DNA from: a virus
Virus record (IMG/VR): IMGVR_UViG_3300048928_000358
Location: 1 to 42,814 of that record
Direction: 5' to 3' (one strand)
DNA: 42,814 bases
Positions 6,469 to 14,569 of this stretch are shown here, one piece after another. The translations under genes and the position numbers were made by a program. Below the pieces are notes generated by a model. It was not told where the DNA came from, made no database searches, and saw nothing but the letters and a program-made list of their open reading frames with translations. The first letter of the stretch is position 1. Each line of letters begins with the position of its first letter.

Positions 6469-7530
6469 TCAGTTGCGGGCGGCGGCGCCCCCGGCTTTCG
6501 ACAGCGGCCGATATTCTTCGAAGGCGACCGCCTCTTCTCCGATCCAGTCGTTGATCTCGAGGAAGCGCGACATCAGCGGCTCGATCACGGTCGGGTGGAA
6601 CGTGTCGGCCGCGTCCATGATGTTGCCGAATCCGCCGGCGTTCTTCGGAACCACGCCGAGCAGGATCGGCGGCACGCGATGCGAGGCGAGGATATCGTCG
6701 CGCGTCACTTCCTTGATGCCGAGGAATTCGTCCTTCGCCGCCACCTCGCCGACCGGGATCAGCTGGACGCCGTCTTTCTTGCCGCCGGGCGCATGGATGA
6801 ACATGTTCTTGAAGTTGCCGACACCCTTGCTGTCGTCGAGCGCCTGTTCGATCGCATCGGCATCTTCGTCGGTCATCGTCGGTTCGTTTAGATAGAAGAT
6901 GAAGCCGGCGTGACTTCCGTTCTTGAAATATTTGCGGCGGAACAGCGTCGCATCTTCGTTGAGGAAGCCCGACGACATCGCCGCGAGATATTCCGGCGTC
7001 CCGTAGATTTCCTGGCTCAGATCCGTTTCGGTCAGCTGGAAGACCGCGCCGTCGCGGAACGCCTGCTCTTGCTTGTAGCCCGGCACCCAGAAGAAAGCGC
7101 CATCTTCCCGCCCGCGGCGCGTGTAGAGCGCCGGCGAATTCTTCAGCTTCAGCGCGCCGCCGGCGAGATTGCTACGCTGCTCGAGATAGGCGTTGCCGGT
7201 CGTCAGGAAGTTGAACGCCATGTCGCCGAAGTTGCGGCGATCGAGCAGCCGCGACGGCTTGAAATGGCGGACGAGCTGGTCGCGCTTGTAGATGATCGCG
7301 CTCGAATGATGCGGGCTGACACGGAAGGCGCGCGCGAGATCGCGCATCGGGATCGGCGGCTCGTACCACCGCCCGTTCCACATGCACTCGGCGTAGCTGA
7401 TCAGGTCGCGCCGATCGAGCACCTGCTCGATGTCGCCGAACCGGAACGCCCGGATCGCCCGGCCGCTGCTCGTCGCGCCGATCGGCGCCGTCTCGGCCGC
7501 CGGCGCCGGCAACGCCACCTGGGTTTCCAT
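6469..7530 (-). CDS. Q: Portal protein (P2 gpQ family)
   Basis: A 353-residue portal protein, close to the 344 of P2 gpQ. It matches that family along its length: FGDIEQVLDRRD, NGRWYEPPIPMRDLARA, HHSSAIIYKRD, DMAFNFLTTGNAYLEQR, YTRRG, EIYGTPEYLAAMSS, ATLFRRKYFKNGSHAGFI, NFKNMFIHAPGGKKDGVQLIP and a C-terminal INDWIGEE. It forms the dodecameric ring through which DNA enters the capsid and to which the terminase docks. ATG 7530 is preceded on the minus strand by AAGGAGC. The upstream terminase frame stays open across the first 359 bases of this gene. Confidence 0.96.
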   Translation of the reverse strand: METQVALPAPAAETAPIGATSSGRAIRAFRFGDIEQVLDRRDLISYAECMWNGRWYEPPIPMRDLARAFRVSPHHSSAIIYKRDQLVRHFKPSRLLDRRNFGDMAFNFLTTGNAYLEQRSNLAGGALKLKNSPALYTRRGREDGAFFWVPGYKQEQAFRDGAVFQLTETDLSQEIYGTPEYLAAMSSGFLNEDATLFRRKYFKNGSHAGFIFYLNEPTMTDEDADAIEQALDDSKGVGNFKNMFIHAPGGKKDGVQLIPVGEVAAKDEFLGIKEVTRDDILASHRVPPILLGVVPKNAGGFGNIMDAADTFHPTVIEPLMSRFLEINDWIGEEAVAFEEYRPLSKAGGAAARN

Positions 7531-9391
7531 GTCCGAAGCTCCTTACTCTGGTCTTGCGTGAGTGGCTGTCGCCGGGATCGAGCGGCTCGGCCGCAAGCGC
7601 GTGCATGATCGCCCAGGCGAGATCGGCATGGCCGGTGTCGCCGGCCCGGCTCGCGACATAAGTGACCTGGCGCTGCGAGCCGGTCAGCTCGGCGCGGATC
7701 GCCATGAAGCTGTTCGCGATATCGAGCGCGCCGGAATCGAACTCGAGGCGCTTCGCCATCATGACGCTCTTGGCCTTCAGGACCATCTGCGTCTTGACCG
7801 GTACCGAATAGTCGATCCGCCGCGCGGTCGGGAAACGCTTCGTGACCAGCTGCCAGACCGACGCGCCGACGCCGGTCGTATCGATGCCGATGTAGCTGAC
7901 GTTGTAGCGGTCGAGCTGCTCGATGATCTTGTCGGCCTGCGCCTGGAAATCGAGACCCTTCAGCCGGTATTTCTCCAGCACGCGGATCTTGTCCTTCGGC
8001 GATCGCGGCGCCGCGAGGATGACGAGCGCCGCATCGTCGCCGGCGGCGCTCTCCGCCGGATCGTAGCCGATCCACACCTCGCGATCGCCGAACGGCCGCA
8101 GCGCATAGGGGTCGAAATCCTCTGCCCAGGCATCCCAGCTGTCGACCATGCAGCCGCGCATCAGTGCGAACGGGAACATCGACTGGCTGTCGTCGACGAA
8201 CCGGCACATGTAGAGATTGTCGAAAACGTCGGGCGGATAGCGCAGCCGGAGCCGTTGCTCGCTCATCAGCTCGCACCCGCCGGCGCGCGCATCGAGCAAG
8301 GTCACGACCTGGCGCCAGATGCCGTCGGGCCCGAGCACGCCGCGGCGCAGCGCCTCCGGATCCATGTCGAACGCCGCGCGATCGGCCTTCGCCCGATCGG
8401 CGTTGAACTTCTCGCCGCTCCAGACCCGGTGCGCTTGGTGGGCGACGGTCGACGGCGTCGAGAAATAGGTGATGCGGTAGCGATCATGGCTCGCCATCGC
8501 GCTGGCGACTTCGTCGATGCGTTCGAACGCATGAACCCAGAAACATTCGTCGATGTAGACGTCGCCGTGATAGCTCTGCGCCGTCCGGTAATTGGTCCCG
8601 AGGAAATAGAGTTTCGGCGCCTCGCCGTTCGGCCCGGCGATCTCGTCCAGGTCGAGGATGATCGGGTCGCCGGTCAGCTGGACGCCGCAGGCGTTGAACA
8701 CGAAGTCGACGATATATTGGCGAAAGACGTTCGCCTGGGCGCGGCTCGCCGAAATGAAGATCTGGTTGTTGCCGGTCTCGAGCAGGCGGCAGAAGGCTTC
8801 GCGCGCGAAATAGAAGGTCGCGCCGATCTGCCGGCTTTTCAGAATGAAGCGCGTCGCCAGCGCCGTCGATCCGGCGAACATCGCGATCGGCGCGCGCCAC
8901 GCCAACTGGTAGGCGAACAGCCCGTCGCTAAAGGCCGCCTTGACCGCGTCGACCTGTTCGGCCGTCAGGTAATTCTTGCGGGCCTTTTTCTTCGGCGCCT
9001 CGTTGCGCGCGAGGATGTTCGGATTAAGATCCGCTTCGCGCCCGGTCTCGCGATATTTGCCGATCCGCGCGAACCGCTCGATCTGTCGGCCGAGCAGGTC
9101 GATTTCCTTGAAATCGTGCCCGCTCTTCGTCTCCTTTTCGACCAGCGTGCAATAGCGCGTCTCGAGGCAGCTCTCGCACCGGGCGACGAGCGGCGCCTCA
9201 TCCCATCCGTCGCGAGCCTTCCACGATCGCACCGTCGCGGCCTTCAAGGTCAGCCCGTGCAGCGTGTTCAGCTCGTCGACCAGCTGCTCGATCGCCCAGC
9301 CGCGCCAGTAGAGCGACCGGGCCAGGCGGCGCGGATCGAGGAATCGCTCGCCCTGCAGCGGCGCGGAAGGATCGGGGGCGGGCCCAGTCAT
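7172..9391 (-). CDS. P: Terminase large subunit/ATPase (P2 gpP family)
   Basis: The packaging motor. An N-terminal HTH (LYWRGWAIEQLVDEL, about 25-40) recognises DNA. The ATPase has a Walker A-like KSRQIGATFYFAREA (about 184-198) and Walker B VYIDECFW (about 275-282). The C-terminal nuclease has VWIGYDPAES (about 430) and YIGIDTTGVG. The gpP-like part ends near DLAWAIMHALAAEPLDPG, about 610 residues, close to the 590 of P2. No stop follows in frame: the reading frame continues another 120 residues through the start of the portal gene to 7172, with Arg-rich shadow-type sequence. A TAA at 7543-7545 lies in another frame, so an indel or lost stop near 7545 is likely. Confidence 0.93.
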   Translation of the reverse strand: MTGPAPDPSAPLQGERFLDPRRLARSLYWRGWAIEQLVDELNTLHGLTLKAATVRSWKARDGWDEAPLVARCESCLETRYCTLVEKETKSGHDFKEIDLLGRQIERFARIGKYRETGREADLNPNILARNEAPKKKARKNYLTAEQVDAVKAAFSDGLFAYQLAWRAPIAMFAGSTALATRFILKSRQIGATFYFAREAFCRLLETGNNQIFISASRAQANVFRQYIVDFVFNACGVQLTGDPIILDLDEIAGPNGEAPKLYFLGTNYRTAQSYHGDVYIDECFWVHAFERIDEVASAMASHDRYRITYFSTPSTVAHQAHRVWSGEKFNADRAKADRAAFDMDPEALRRGVLGPDGIWRQVVTLLDARAGGCELMSEQRLRLRYPPDVFDNLYMCRFVDDSQSMFPFALMRGCMVDSWDAWAEDFDPYALRPFGDREVWIGYDPAESAAGDDAALVILAAPRSPKDKIRVLEKYRLKGLDFQAQADKIIEQLDRYNVSYIGIDTTGVGASVWQLVTKRFPTARRIDYSVPVKTQMVLKAKSVMMAKRLEFDSGALDIANSFMAIRAELTGSQRQVTYVASRAGDTGHADLAWAIMHALAAEPLDPGDSHSRKTRVRSFGHGNPGGVAGAGGRDGADRRDEQRPGDPGVPVRRHRAGARSARPDQLRRVHVERAVVRAADPDARSRARLPCQPASFERDHLQARPARPPFQAVAAARSPQLRRHGVQLPDDRQRLSRAA

Positions 9392-9437
9392 CGCCGGCGA
9401 CGCTAGCCGCGCCGCCGGAGACAGTGCGCTCGGCCGC

Positions 9438-9462
9438 TGTTGTAGATCGCGCTCCTACAACA
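9438..9462. promoter_or_regulatory. Late activator (Ogr-type) dyad, divergent P/O promoters
   Basis: TGTTGTAG and CTACAACA form 8-bp perfect arms around the 9-base centre ATCGCGCTC. The same 25-bp element stands at 15754-15778 (one mismatch) and 23611-23635 (identical). P2 Ogr and P4 Delta bind dyads of the type TGT-N12-ACA about 55 bases upstream of late starts. Here one site sits between divergent terminase and scaffold genes and could serve both. Confidence 0.85.
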
Positions 9463-9575
9463 AGCCCGCGTTGCGATCGGCACGCCTTCCCGCGCTTGTT
9501 CGGCCGACGGATCGCGGCGGTTGCCCCCTTGCCGCCGCGGTCCACCGAAACAGCCCCCGGGAGCCCGACGAGTCC

Positions 9576-10430
9576 ATGGCCAAGACCCGCTTTTTCCGCA
9601 TCGCCATCGAGGGCGGTACGACCGACGGCCGCGTGATCGAGCGCGCCTGGATCGAACAGATGGCCGCAGACTATAATCCGGCCACCTACACCGCCCGGAT
9701 CAACTGCGAACATCTGCGCGGCTATTCGCCCGAACCCCCGTTCAACAGCTATGGCTCTGTCACCGCGCTGAAGGCTGAGCCGGTACAGCTCGAGATCGGC
9801 GGCAAGAAGCAGACCCGCCTGGCGCTCCTGGCGCAGCTCGATCCCAACGAGCAGCTGCTCGCGATCAACAGCAAGCAGCAGAAGCTGTTTACCAGCTGCG
9901 AGATCTCGACCGACATGGGCGGCACGAAGCGCGCCGGCCTGGTCGGCCTTGCCGTGACCGACAACCCCGCCAGCCTGGGGACCGAGATGCTGGAATTCGC
10001 CGCGAAACAGTCCGTCAACCCGTTCGCCGCGCGCAAGACCGATCCGACCAACCTTTTCTCGGCCGCGACCGAGGCGACGATCGAGCTCGAGGCGGAGACT
10101 CCGCCGGCGCCGAGCGAGGCCCAGGGCTTTTTCGCCGCGGCCACCGAATTCTTCAAGGCGCTGAAGGGCGAGCCGGCCAAGGATCCGGCGACCCCGCCAC
10201 CCCCGCCGCCGGCCGCCAACGACAATGACGCGCGCTTCGCCGCGGTCCTGTCCGGCGTCGAGAAGCTTGCCGCCGGTATCGAGGCGATGGGCAAGGATCT
10301 GCAGGGCTCGATCACCAAGCTGCGCGGCGACCACGATGCGCTGAAGGCGTCGATCGAGACCACCGATGGCGACAGCCGGCAGCGCCCGCCCGCCACCGGC
10401 GGCGGCAACTACGCCCGCGCCGACTTCTAA
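9576..10430 (+). CDS. O: Capsid scaffold and maturation protease (P2 gpO family)
   Basis: 284 residues, the same length as P2 gpO. It acts as an internal scaffold for the capsid and as the serine protease that cleaves itself and the other head proteins. The catalytic triad is in place: Asp17, His46 (INCEHLRGY) and Ser107 (LFTSCEIS), against Asp19, His48 and Ser107 in P2 as remembered. A Pro/Ala-rich linker (about 205-215) leads to a C-terminal helical scaffold region (VLSGVEKLAAGIEAM). An in-frame extension upstream to 9471 is Arg/Pro-rich; ATG 9576 begins the conserved MAKTRFFRIAIEG. Confidence 0.95.
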   Translation: MAKTRFFRIAIEGGTTDGRVIERAWIEQMAADYNPATYTARINCEHLRGYSPEPPFNSYGSVTALKAEPVQLEIGGKKQTRLALLAQLDPNEQLLAINSKQQKLFTSCEISTDMGGTKRAGLVGLAVTDNPASLGTEMLEFAAKQSVNPFAARKTDPTNLFSAATEATIELEAETPPAPSEAQGFFAAATEFFKALKGEPAKDPATPPPPPPAANDNDARFAAVLSGVEKLAAGIEAMGKDLQGSITKLRGDHDALKASIETTDGDSRQRPPATGGGNYARADF

Positions 10431-10467
10431 CGCCCGCCCGCCCGCACGCACACCGGAGACCGCCTCG

Positions 10468-11490
10468 ATGCGCAACGACACCCGCCTCGCCTTCGCCGAC
10501 TTCGAGCGCCAGATCGGCTCGCTCAACAACGTCGGCCGGGTCGACAAGACTTTCACCGTCGATCCGAGCGTCCAGCAGAAGCTCGAGACCAAGGTCCAGG
10601 AATCGAGCGCCTTCCTGTCGCAGATCAACGTCTTTCCGGTCGACGAACTGAAGGGCGAGACTGTCGGTCTGACGATCGGCAGCACGATCGCGGGTCGTAC
10701 CGACACGAGCGGCGCCGGTCGGCGATCGCCACGCGATCCGTCCGGCAACGAAGGCCGCGGCTACGAGCTGCATCAGACCGATTTCGACACGTTCATCAGC
10801 TATGGCAAGCTCGACGCCTGGGCGAAGTTCCCCGATTTCCAGACGCGGATCCAGGGCATGATCGTCGAGCGCTGCCAGCTCGATCGGATCATGATCGGCT
10901 TTAACGGTACGTCGGCCGCCGCGACCACCGATCGGGCCGCCAATAGCTTGCTCCAGGACGTCAACATCGGATGGCTGCAGCATATGCGCGCCGAGAACCA
11001 GATCCGCGTCATGGACGAGGGCTCGGTCGAAGACGGCAAGGTGATGGTCGGTCCTGGCGGCGATTATGCCACGCTCGACGCTCTGATCTGGGACGCGGTC
11101 CAGTCGCTGCTGCCGGCCTGGGCGAAGGGCCGAACCGATCTGGTCGCGATCTGCGGCTCGGGCCTACTCCACGACAAATATTTCCCGCTGATCAACGCTG
11201 ACGAAAAGCCGACCGAACAGATCGCGCGCGACATCATCATGTCGAGCAAGCGCCTGGGCGGCAAGCAGGCGGCCGAAGTCCCCTACTTTCCCGATGATGC
11301 GGTCCTGATCACGCCGTTGAAAAACCTGTCGCTTTACTATCAGGACGGCAAGCGCCGCCGCAGCATCATCGAGGAGCCGAGCGCCAACCGGATCGCCGAC
11401 TATCAGTCGTCGAACGAAGGCTATGTGGTCGAGGATTACGATCTCGCCTGCATGGTCGAGAACATCGAGCTCATCCCGGCGCAGGATTGA
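10468..11490 (+). CDS. N: Major capsid protein (P2 gpN family)
   Basis: 340 residues, near the 357 of P2 gpN. It builds the icosahedral head and is probably trimmed at the N-terminus by the protease encoded just before. Family-like stretches include FTVDPSVQQKLETKVQESS, FLSQINVFPVDELKGETVGL, FDTFISYGKLDAWAKFPDF, QLDRIMIGFNGTSAA, NVGWLQ-type NIGWLQHMR and VENIELIPAQD at the end. The frame is open upstream to 10366, but that overlaps the O gene; ATG 10468 follows CGGAG. It belongs to the rightward head operon. Confidence 0.96.
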   Translation: MRNDTRLAFADFERQIGSLNNVGRVDKTFTVDPSVQQKLETKVQESSAFLSQINVFPVDELKGETVGLTIGSTIAGRTDTSGAGRRSPRDPSGNEGRGYELHQTDFDTFISYGKLDAWAKFPDFQTRIQGMIVERCQLDRIMIGFNGTSAAATTDRAANSLLQDVNIGWLQHMRAENQIRVMDEGSVEDGKVMVGPGGDYATLDALIWDAVQSLLPAWAKGRTDLVAICGSGLLHDKYFPLINADEKPTEQIARDIIMSSKRLGGKQAAEVPYFPDDAVLITPLKNLSLYYQDGKRRRSIIEEPSANRIADYQSSNEGYVVEDYDLACMVENIELIPAQD

Positions 11491-11494
11491 TCCA

Positions 11495-12268
11495 GTGGCG
11501 ATCAGCCCGGCCAAACGTCACCTGATCCGCGCCGCGGCGGCGGCCGGTACCGCCGTTGCGGATCCGCGCGCCGCCGCACGCTACGCCGGCGCGACCGCCA
11601 GCGAGTATCAGCTGCAGCGCGCGCGGCTCGGCGTCGATCTGCGCCGGCTGAAGGAGATCCAGTCGCGTGAGCGCAAGATCGAGCTGAAGCGCGAGCTGCT
11701 GCCGGGCTATGTCGACTGGATCGATGGCGTCCTCGCGGCCGAGGCGCTCGGCAAGGGCGGCGCCGAAGACGACGTGCTGGTCCATATCATGATCTGGCGG
11801 ATCGATGTCGGCGACTTCGCCGGCGCGCTGCCGCTCGCCGCCTATGTGCTCAAACATACTCTCCCCTTGCCCGAGCGCTTCAATCGCACGCCGGCGACGC
11901 TGATCGCAGAAGAAACGGCCGAAGCAGCGTTGAAGGCGCTCGGGCAGGACAACGGCACGTTCGACGTCGCCGTCCTGCTCGCCGTCGACGATCTCGTCGA
12001 CGTCCATGACATGCCGGACCAGGTCCGCGCCAAGCTCGAGAAGGCGACGGGCTTCGCGATCGCGCGTCGCGCCGATGCGATCGAGCCCGACGCGGACGGT
12101 CCCGCCGGCGGCCGCGGTGCCGCGCTCTCGCGCGCGCTCCGGTATCTGAAGCGGGCCCAGGCGCTCGATCCGGGCTGCGGCGTCAAGAAGGAGATCCAGC
12201 GGCTCGAGCGCGCCCTCCGCAAGGACACCGCGGCAGAGCCCGAAACGGATACGACTGGCGCCGGCTGA
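11495..12268 (+). CDS. M: Terminase small subunit/endonuclease (P2 gpM family)
   Basis: 257 residues, close to the 247 of P2 gpM. It binds cos and provides DNA recognition and cutting with the large subunit. The N-terminal part is basic (SPAKRHLIRAAAA), and the middle carries family features (ELLPGYVDWIDGVLA, VLVHIMIWRIDVGDFAGALPLA, FNRTPATLIAEETAEAA). The C-terminus has a helical ALRYLKRAQALDPGCGVKKEI tract like the end of gpM. GTG 11495, four bases after the capsid stop, is the start that fits the family (VAISPAKRH). Confidence 0.92.
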   Translation: MAISPAKRHLIRAAAAAGTAVADPRAAARYAGATASEYQLQRARLGVDLRRLKEIQSRERKIELKRELLPGYVDWIDGVLAAEALGKGGAEDDVLVHIMIWRIDVGDFAGALPLAAYVLKHTLPLPERFNRTPATLIAEETAEAALKALGQDNGTFDVAVLLAVDDLVDVHDMPDQVRAKLEKATGFAIARRADAIEPDADGPAGGRGAALSRALRYLKRAQALDPGCGVKKEIQRLERALRKDTAAEPETDTTGAG

Positions 12269-12278
12269 AGCCGGCGCC
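12257..12278. terminator. Perfect 9-bp hairpin at end of M
   Basis: GGCGCCGGC and GCCGGCGCC pair around TGAA, with the stop codon of gene M in the loop. Two more GC hairpins follow in the 140-base gap before gene L, at about 12288-12306 and 12367-12383. No T-run follows any of them. They may attenuate or process the head mRNA. Confidence 0.5.
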
Positions 12279-12408
12279 GCACAGCTCGCCCCCCGGCGCT
12301 CGGGGGCGGAATGCCAGGGACGGCTGAGCCTTCGGGCCCGATCGCCGCGCCCGACGCAATCCTCACCCCCGCTAGCCGCGGGGCGGGCACCCTGGAGACC
12401 CGCTCGCC

Positions 12409-12885
12409 ATGTCGTTCATCGCCTCTCCCGCCCCGACTGCAGCGCCGCCGGCGGCGCCCGGCGACGAGGTCGCGAACGACGGCTGGTTTCCTGCCGTCAA
12501 ACTGTCCGAAACCCGCGCGATCCTCTGCCTGACGACCGCGGTGACCGATGCCCGCCTCGCCGACGCGATCCGCGGCGCGATCATGTCGGCCAATCGCCAG
12601 CTCGCCGACTGGACGATCGCGAGGGAGGCCGCCGGCTTCGCCAATCTCGCCGCGGTGCCCAGCCCGGGCCGCGGCAAGGCCAAGCCGATCGATGGCTACG
12701 CCCGGGCGGTTCGCGCCTATGTCGCGGCCGAGCTCGCCGATCTCGAGGGCGAGATCAGCGCGACCGATGCCGGGCGCGAGCGGATCGAGACCCGGCACAC
12801 GACCGCGACCGAACACCGCCGGATCGCGATCCATGCGATCCGCGATATCCTCGACGTCCGCCGCACGAAGGTGCGGCTCGTCTGA
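12409..12885 (+). CDS. L: Head completion protein (P2 gpL family)
   Basis: 158 residues, close to the 169 of P2 gpL, which closes the DNA-filled head and forms the connector for tail attachment. The pattern fits: GWFPAVKLSETRAILCL near the start, VTDARLADAIRGAIMSANRQLADW in the middle, then YARAVRAYVAAELADLEGEI and HRRIAIHAIRDILDVRRTKVRLV at the end. The stop overlaps the start of the tail X gene (TGATG). Confidence 0.92.
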   Translation: MSFIASPAPTAAPPAAPGDEVANDGWFPAVKLSETRAILCLTTAVTDARLADAIRGAIMSANRQLADWTIAREAAGFANLAAVPSPGRGKAKPIDGYARAVRAYVAAELADLEGEISATDAGRERIETRHTTATEHRRIAIHAIRDILDVRRTKVRLV

Positions 12886-13097
12886 TGCCGCGCGCATTGA
12901 CCGCCCAGGCCGGCGACGTCCTCGACCAGCTTCTATGGCGCGAGACCGGCAGCACCGCCGCGATCGCCGCGGTCCTGGCCGCCAACCCCGGGCTGGCCGC
13001 CGTCGGCGCGACGCTCGCCGAAGGCACCGTCGTCCTGGTACCCGACGACGCGGCCGCCGCGGCCGTGATCGTCCCCCTCGTCAACCTGTGGGATTGA
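12885..13097 (+). CDS. X: Tail protein X (P2 gpX, LysM-like)
   Basis: 70 residues, about the same as P2 gpX (67). The family has a LysM-type fold and is needed for tail assembly; it may help join the tail tube terminator or baseplate. The first half carries the typical GDVLDQLLWRETG and the sequence ends in the common VNLWD. It lies between L and the lysis genes as in P2 and is coupled to L by overlapping stop and start. Confidence 0.93.
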   Translation: MPRALTAQAGDVLDQLLWRETGSTAAIAAVLAANPGLAAVGATLAEGTVVLVPDDAAAAAVIVPLVNLWD

Positions 13098-13101
13098 TCG
13101 C

Positions 13102-13473
13102 ATGCAGAAACTCCTGATGGCCTGGGCCGACGGCCTGCTCGCCGCGCTGGCCGCGATCGCGCCCGGGGCGTTCGGCTCGATGGTCGCAGTCATCTACGAA
13201 TGGGATCCCGGGCTGACCTGGCGCCAGCGCCTGGCGCAGTGGATCGCCGGGATCTGCGTCTCCTATTATGTCGGGCGCCTGCTCGCCCTCGCGTTCGGCT
13301 GGGATGGCTTCGGCGTCCAGTCGATCTCGTTCGTCACCGGGATGATCGCGTTCAAGGCCGCGCCGCGGTTCATCGGCAAGGCGACCGACGCGATCGGCGA
13401 TATCCCGGCGGACCTGCGCGAGCGGCTGCTCGGCCTGCTCGATCGGATCCTGCCGAAGCGGGGCGAGCGATGA
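13102..13473 (+). CDS. Y: Putative holin
   Basis: A 123-residue membrane protein with three hydrophobic segments (about residues 12-33, 47-67 and 75-90) and a charged C-terminal tail (LRERLLGLLDRILPKRGER). Its position, right after tail X and just before the endolysin with an overlapping stop and start, is that of the holin in P2-like phages. The holin forms inner-membrane lesions that trigger lysis. The sequence itself is not close enough to P2 gpY for identity, so the call rests on topology and context. Confidence 0.75.
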   Translation: MQKLLMAWADGLLAALAAIAPGAFGSMVAVIYEWDPGLTWRQRLAQWIAGICVSYYVGRLLALAFGWDGFGVQSISFVTGMIAFKAAPRFIGKATDAIGDIPADLRERLLGLLDRILPKRGER

Positions 13474-14105
13474 CCGCGCCATTCGTACCGCCGGCGCGGT
13501 TCTTCGAACTCTATATCGCACGTTGGGAGGGCCGGCCCGGCCGCTATCTGTCGCTCGATCCGAACGACAACGGCAATTGGTATCAGCCCGGCGCCGGCGC
13601 CCAGCGCAAGGGCCAGGGCGCGTTGATCGGGTCGAACTATGGCGTCACCGGCGCGACGCTGGCGACCTATCGTGGCAACCCGATCGTGACGGCGGCCGAC
13701 ATCGCCCGGCTGACGCTCGCCGATGCCGCGGCGATCGCGACCAGGCTGTTCTATGTCGCGCCTGGCCTCGCCTTCCTCCCATGGAATCGCGTCACCGCGT
13801 CGATCGTCGACTTCGGCTGGGGCGCCGGGCCTGTCGCTTCGATCCGGATGCTGCAGGATCTGCTCGACTGCGGTCAGGATGGCAGGATCGGCAGCGCCGC
13901 CGGCGAGACCGCGTCCGCCTACAAAAGTTTGCTCGCGAAGGGCGAGGAATTCGCCGCCGGCGCCTGGTGGGCGATGCGCGAGGAATATTACGAGGATCTC
14001 GTCGTCCGTCGGCCGAGCGACGCGCTCTACCTGAACGGATGGGACAATCGATCCGACTGGTTCACCCCGGGGCACCCGGAAGGCATGTGGGGCATGGTCG
14101 CATGA
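13470..14105 (+). CDS. K: Endolysin, GH108-type muramidase
   Basis: 211 residues, resembling the glycoside hydrolase 108 / zliS lysozyme family that cuts the MurNAc-GlcNAc bond of peptidoglycan. The catalytic Glu is probably Glu20 in RWEGRPGRYLSLDPNDNGNW, where the family has an EGG..NDPND pattern. A C-terminal peptidoglycan-binding-like part follows (about 100-211, with RIGSAAGETASAYKSL, then LYLNGWDNRSDWF). There is no signal peptide, so it depends on the holin encoded before it. Start ATG 13470 overlaps the holin stop. Confidence 0.85.
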   Translation: MTAPFVPPARFFELYIARWEGRPGRYLSLDPNDNGNWYQPGAGAQRKGQGALIGSNYGVTGATLATYRGNPIVTAADIARLTLADAAAIATRLFYVAPGLAFLPWNRVTASIVDFGWGAGPVASIRMLQDLLDCGQDGRIGSAAGETASAYKSLLAKGEEFAAGAWWAMREEYYEDLVVRRPSDALYLNGWDNRSDWFTPGHPEGMWGMVA

Positions 14106-14569
14106 TCGGCTTTCTCGGCACCGCCGGCGCCTGGTTGTCCGCCCGTCGCGGCTGGATGACGTTGCTCGCGATCGCGGCGATCGCCGCCTGGCTCTATGCG
14201 CATTATGCGACCGTCCGCGCCGAACGCGATCGCGCCTATATCTGGCGCGAACGGGTCTGCGCGGCCGCCGGCGTCGACATCAAGGCGCCCGGCTTCGTCA
14301 AGGGCGCCTGCGCGGCGCGGATCTTGCGGCTCGCCGCGTTCGAGCGCGACGCGACTAGCGCGAGCAACGCTCTGCTCGAGCGGGCAATGGCGGAGGGCAA
14401 CCGGAAGAACGGCGCGGATCTCGCGGCCATGCAACAGGCGGCGCGCGATGCGCGCGCCGCGGCGGAATCGATGGAGAAGGCGAATGCGGCGATCGGCAAG
14501 GATGATCATGTCGGTGGCGATTGGTTCGCTGCTCTCAATCGCGCTGGCGGCCTGCGGCCCGCGGACTAG
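14102..14569 (+). CDS. lysB: Inner-membrane spanin (Rz/LysB-like)
   Basis: A 155-residue protein with one N-terminal membrane segment (WMTLLAIAAIAAWLYAHYA, about 18-36), followed by a long charged, mostly helical periplasmic part rich in Ala and Arg (about 75-140). This is the form of an i-spanin. The 3' end overlaps the start of a lipoprotein gene in another frame (14502), the classic nested Rz/Rz1 arrangement. Two cysteines (in RVCAAAG and KGACAAR) may form a disulphide. Together the pair disrupts the outer membrane at lysis. Confidence 0.8.
   Translation: MIGFLGTAGAWLSARRGWMTLLAIAAIAAWLYAHYATVRAERDRAYIWRERVCAAAGVDIKAPGFVKGACAARILRLAAFERDATSASNALLERAMAEGNRKNGADLAAMQQAARDARAAAESMEKANAAIGKDDHVGGDWFAALNRAGGLRPAD

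Noticed and set aside
7562-9406. A 614-residue open frame on the plus strand
   Set aside because: It is the antisense of the terminase large subunit, which has clear ATPase and nuclease motifs. The plus-strand product has no motif.
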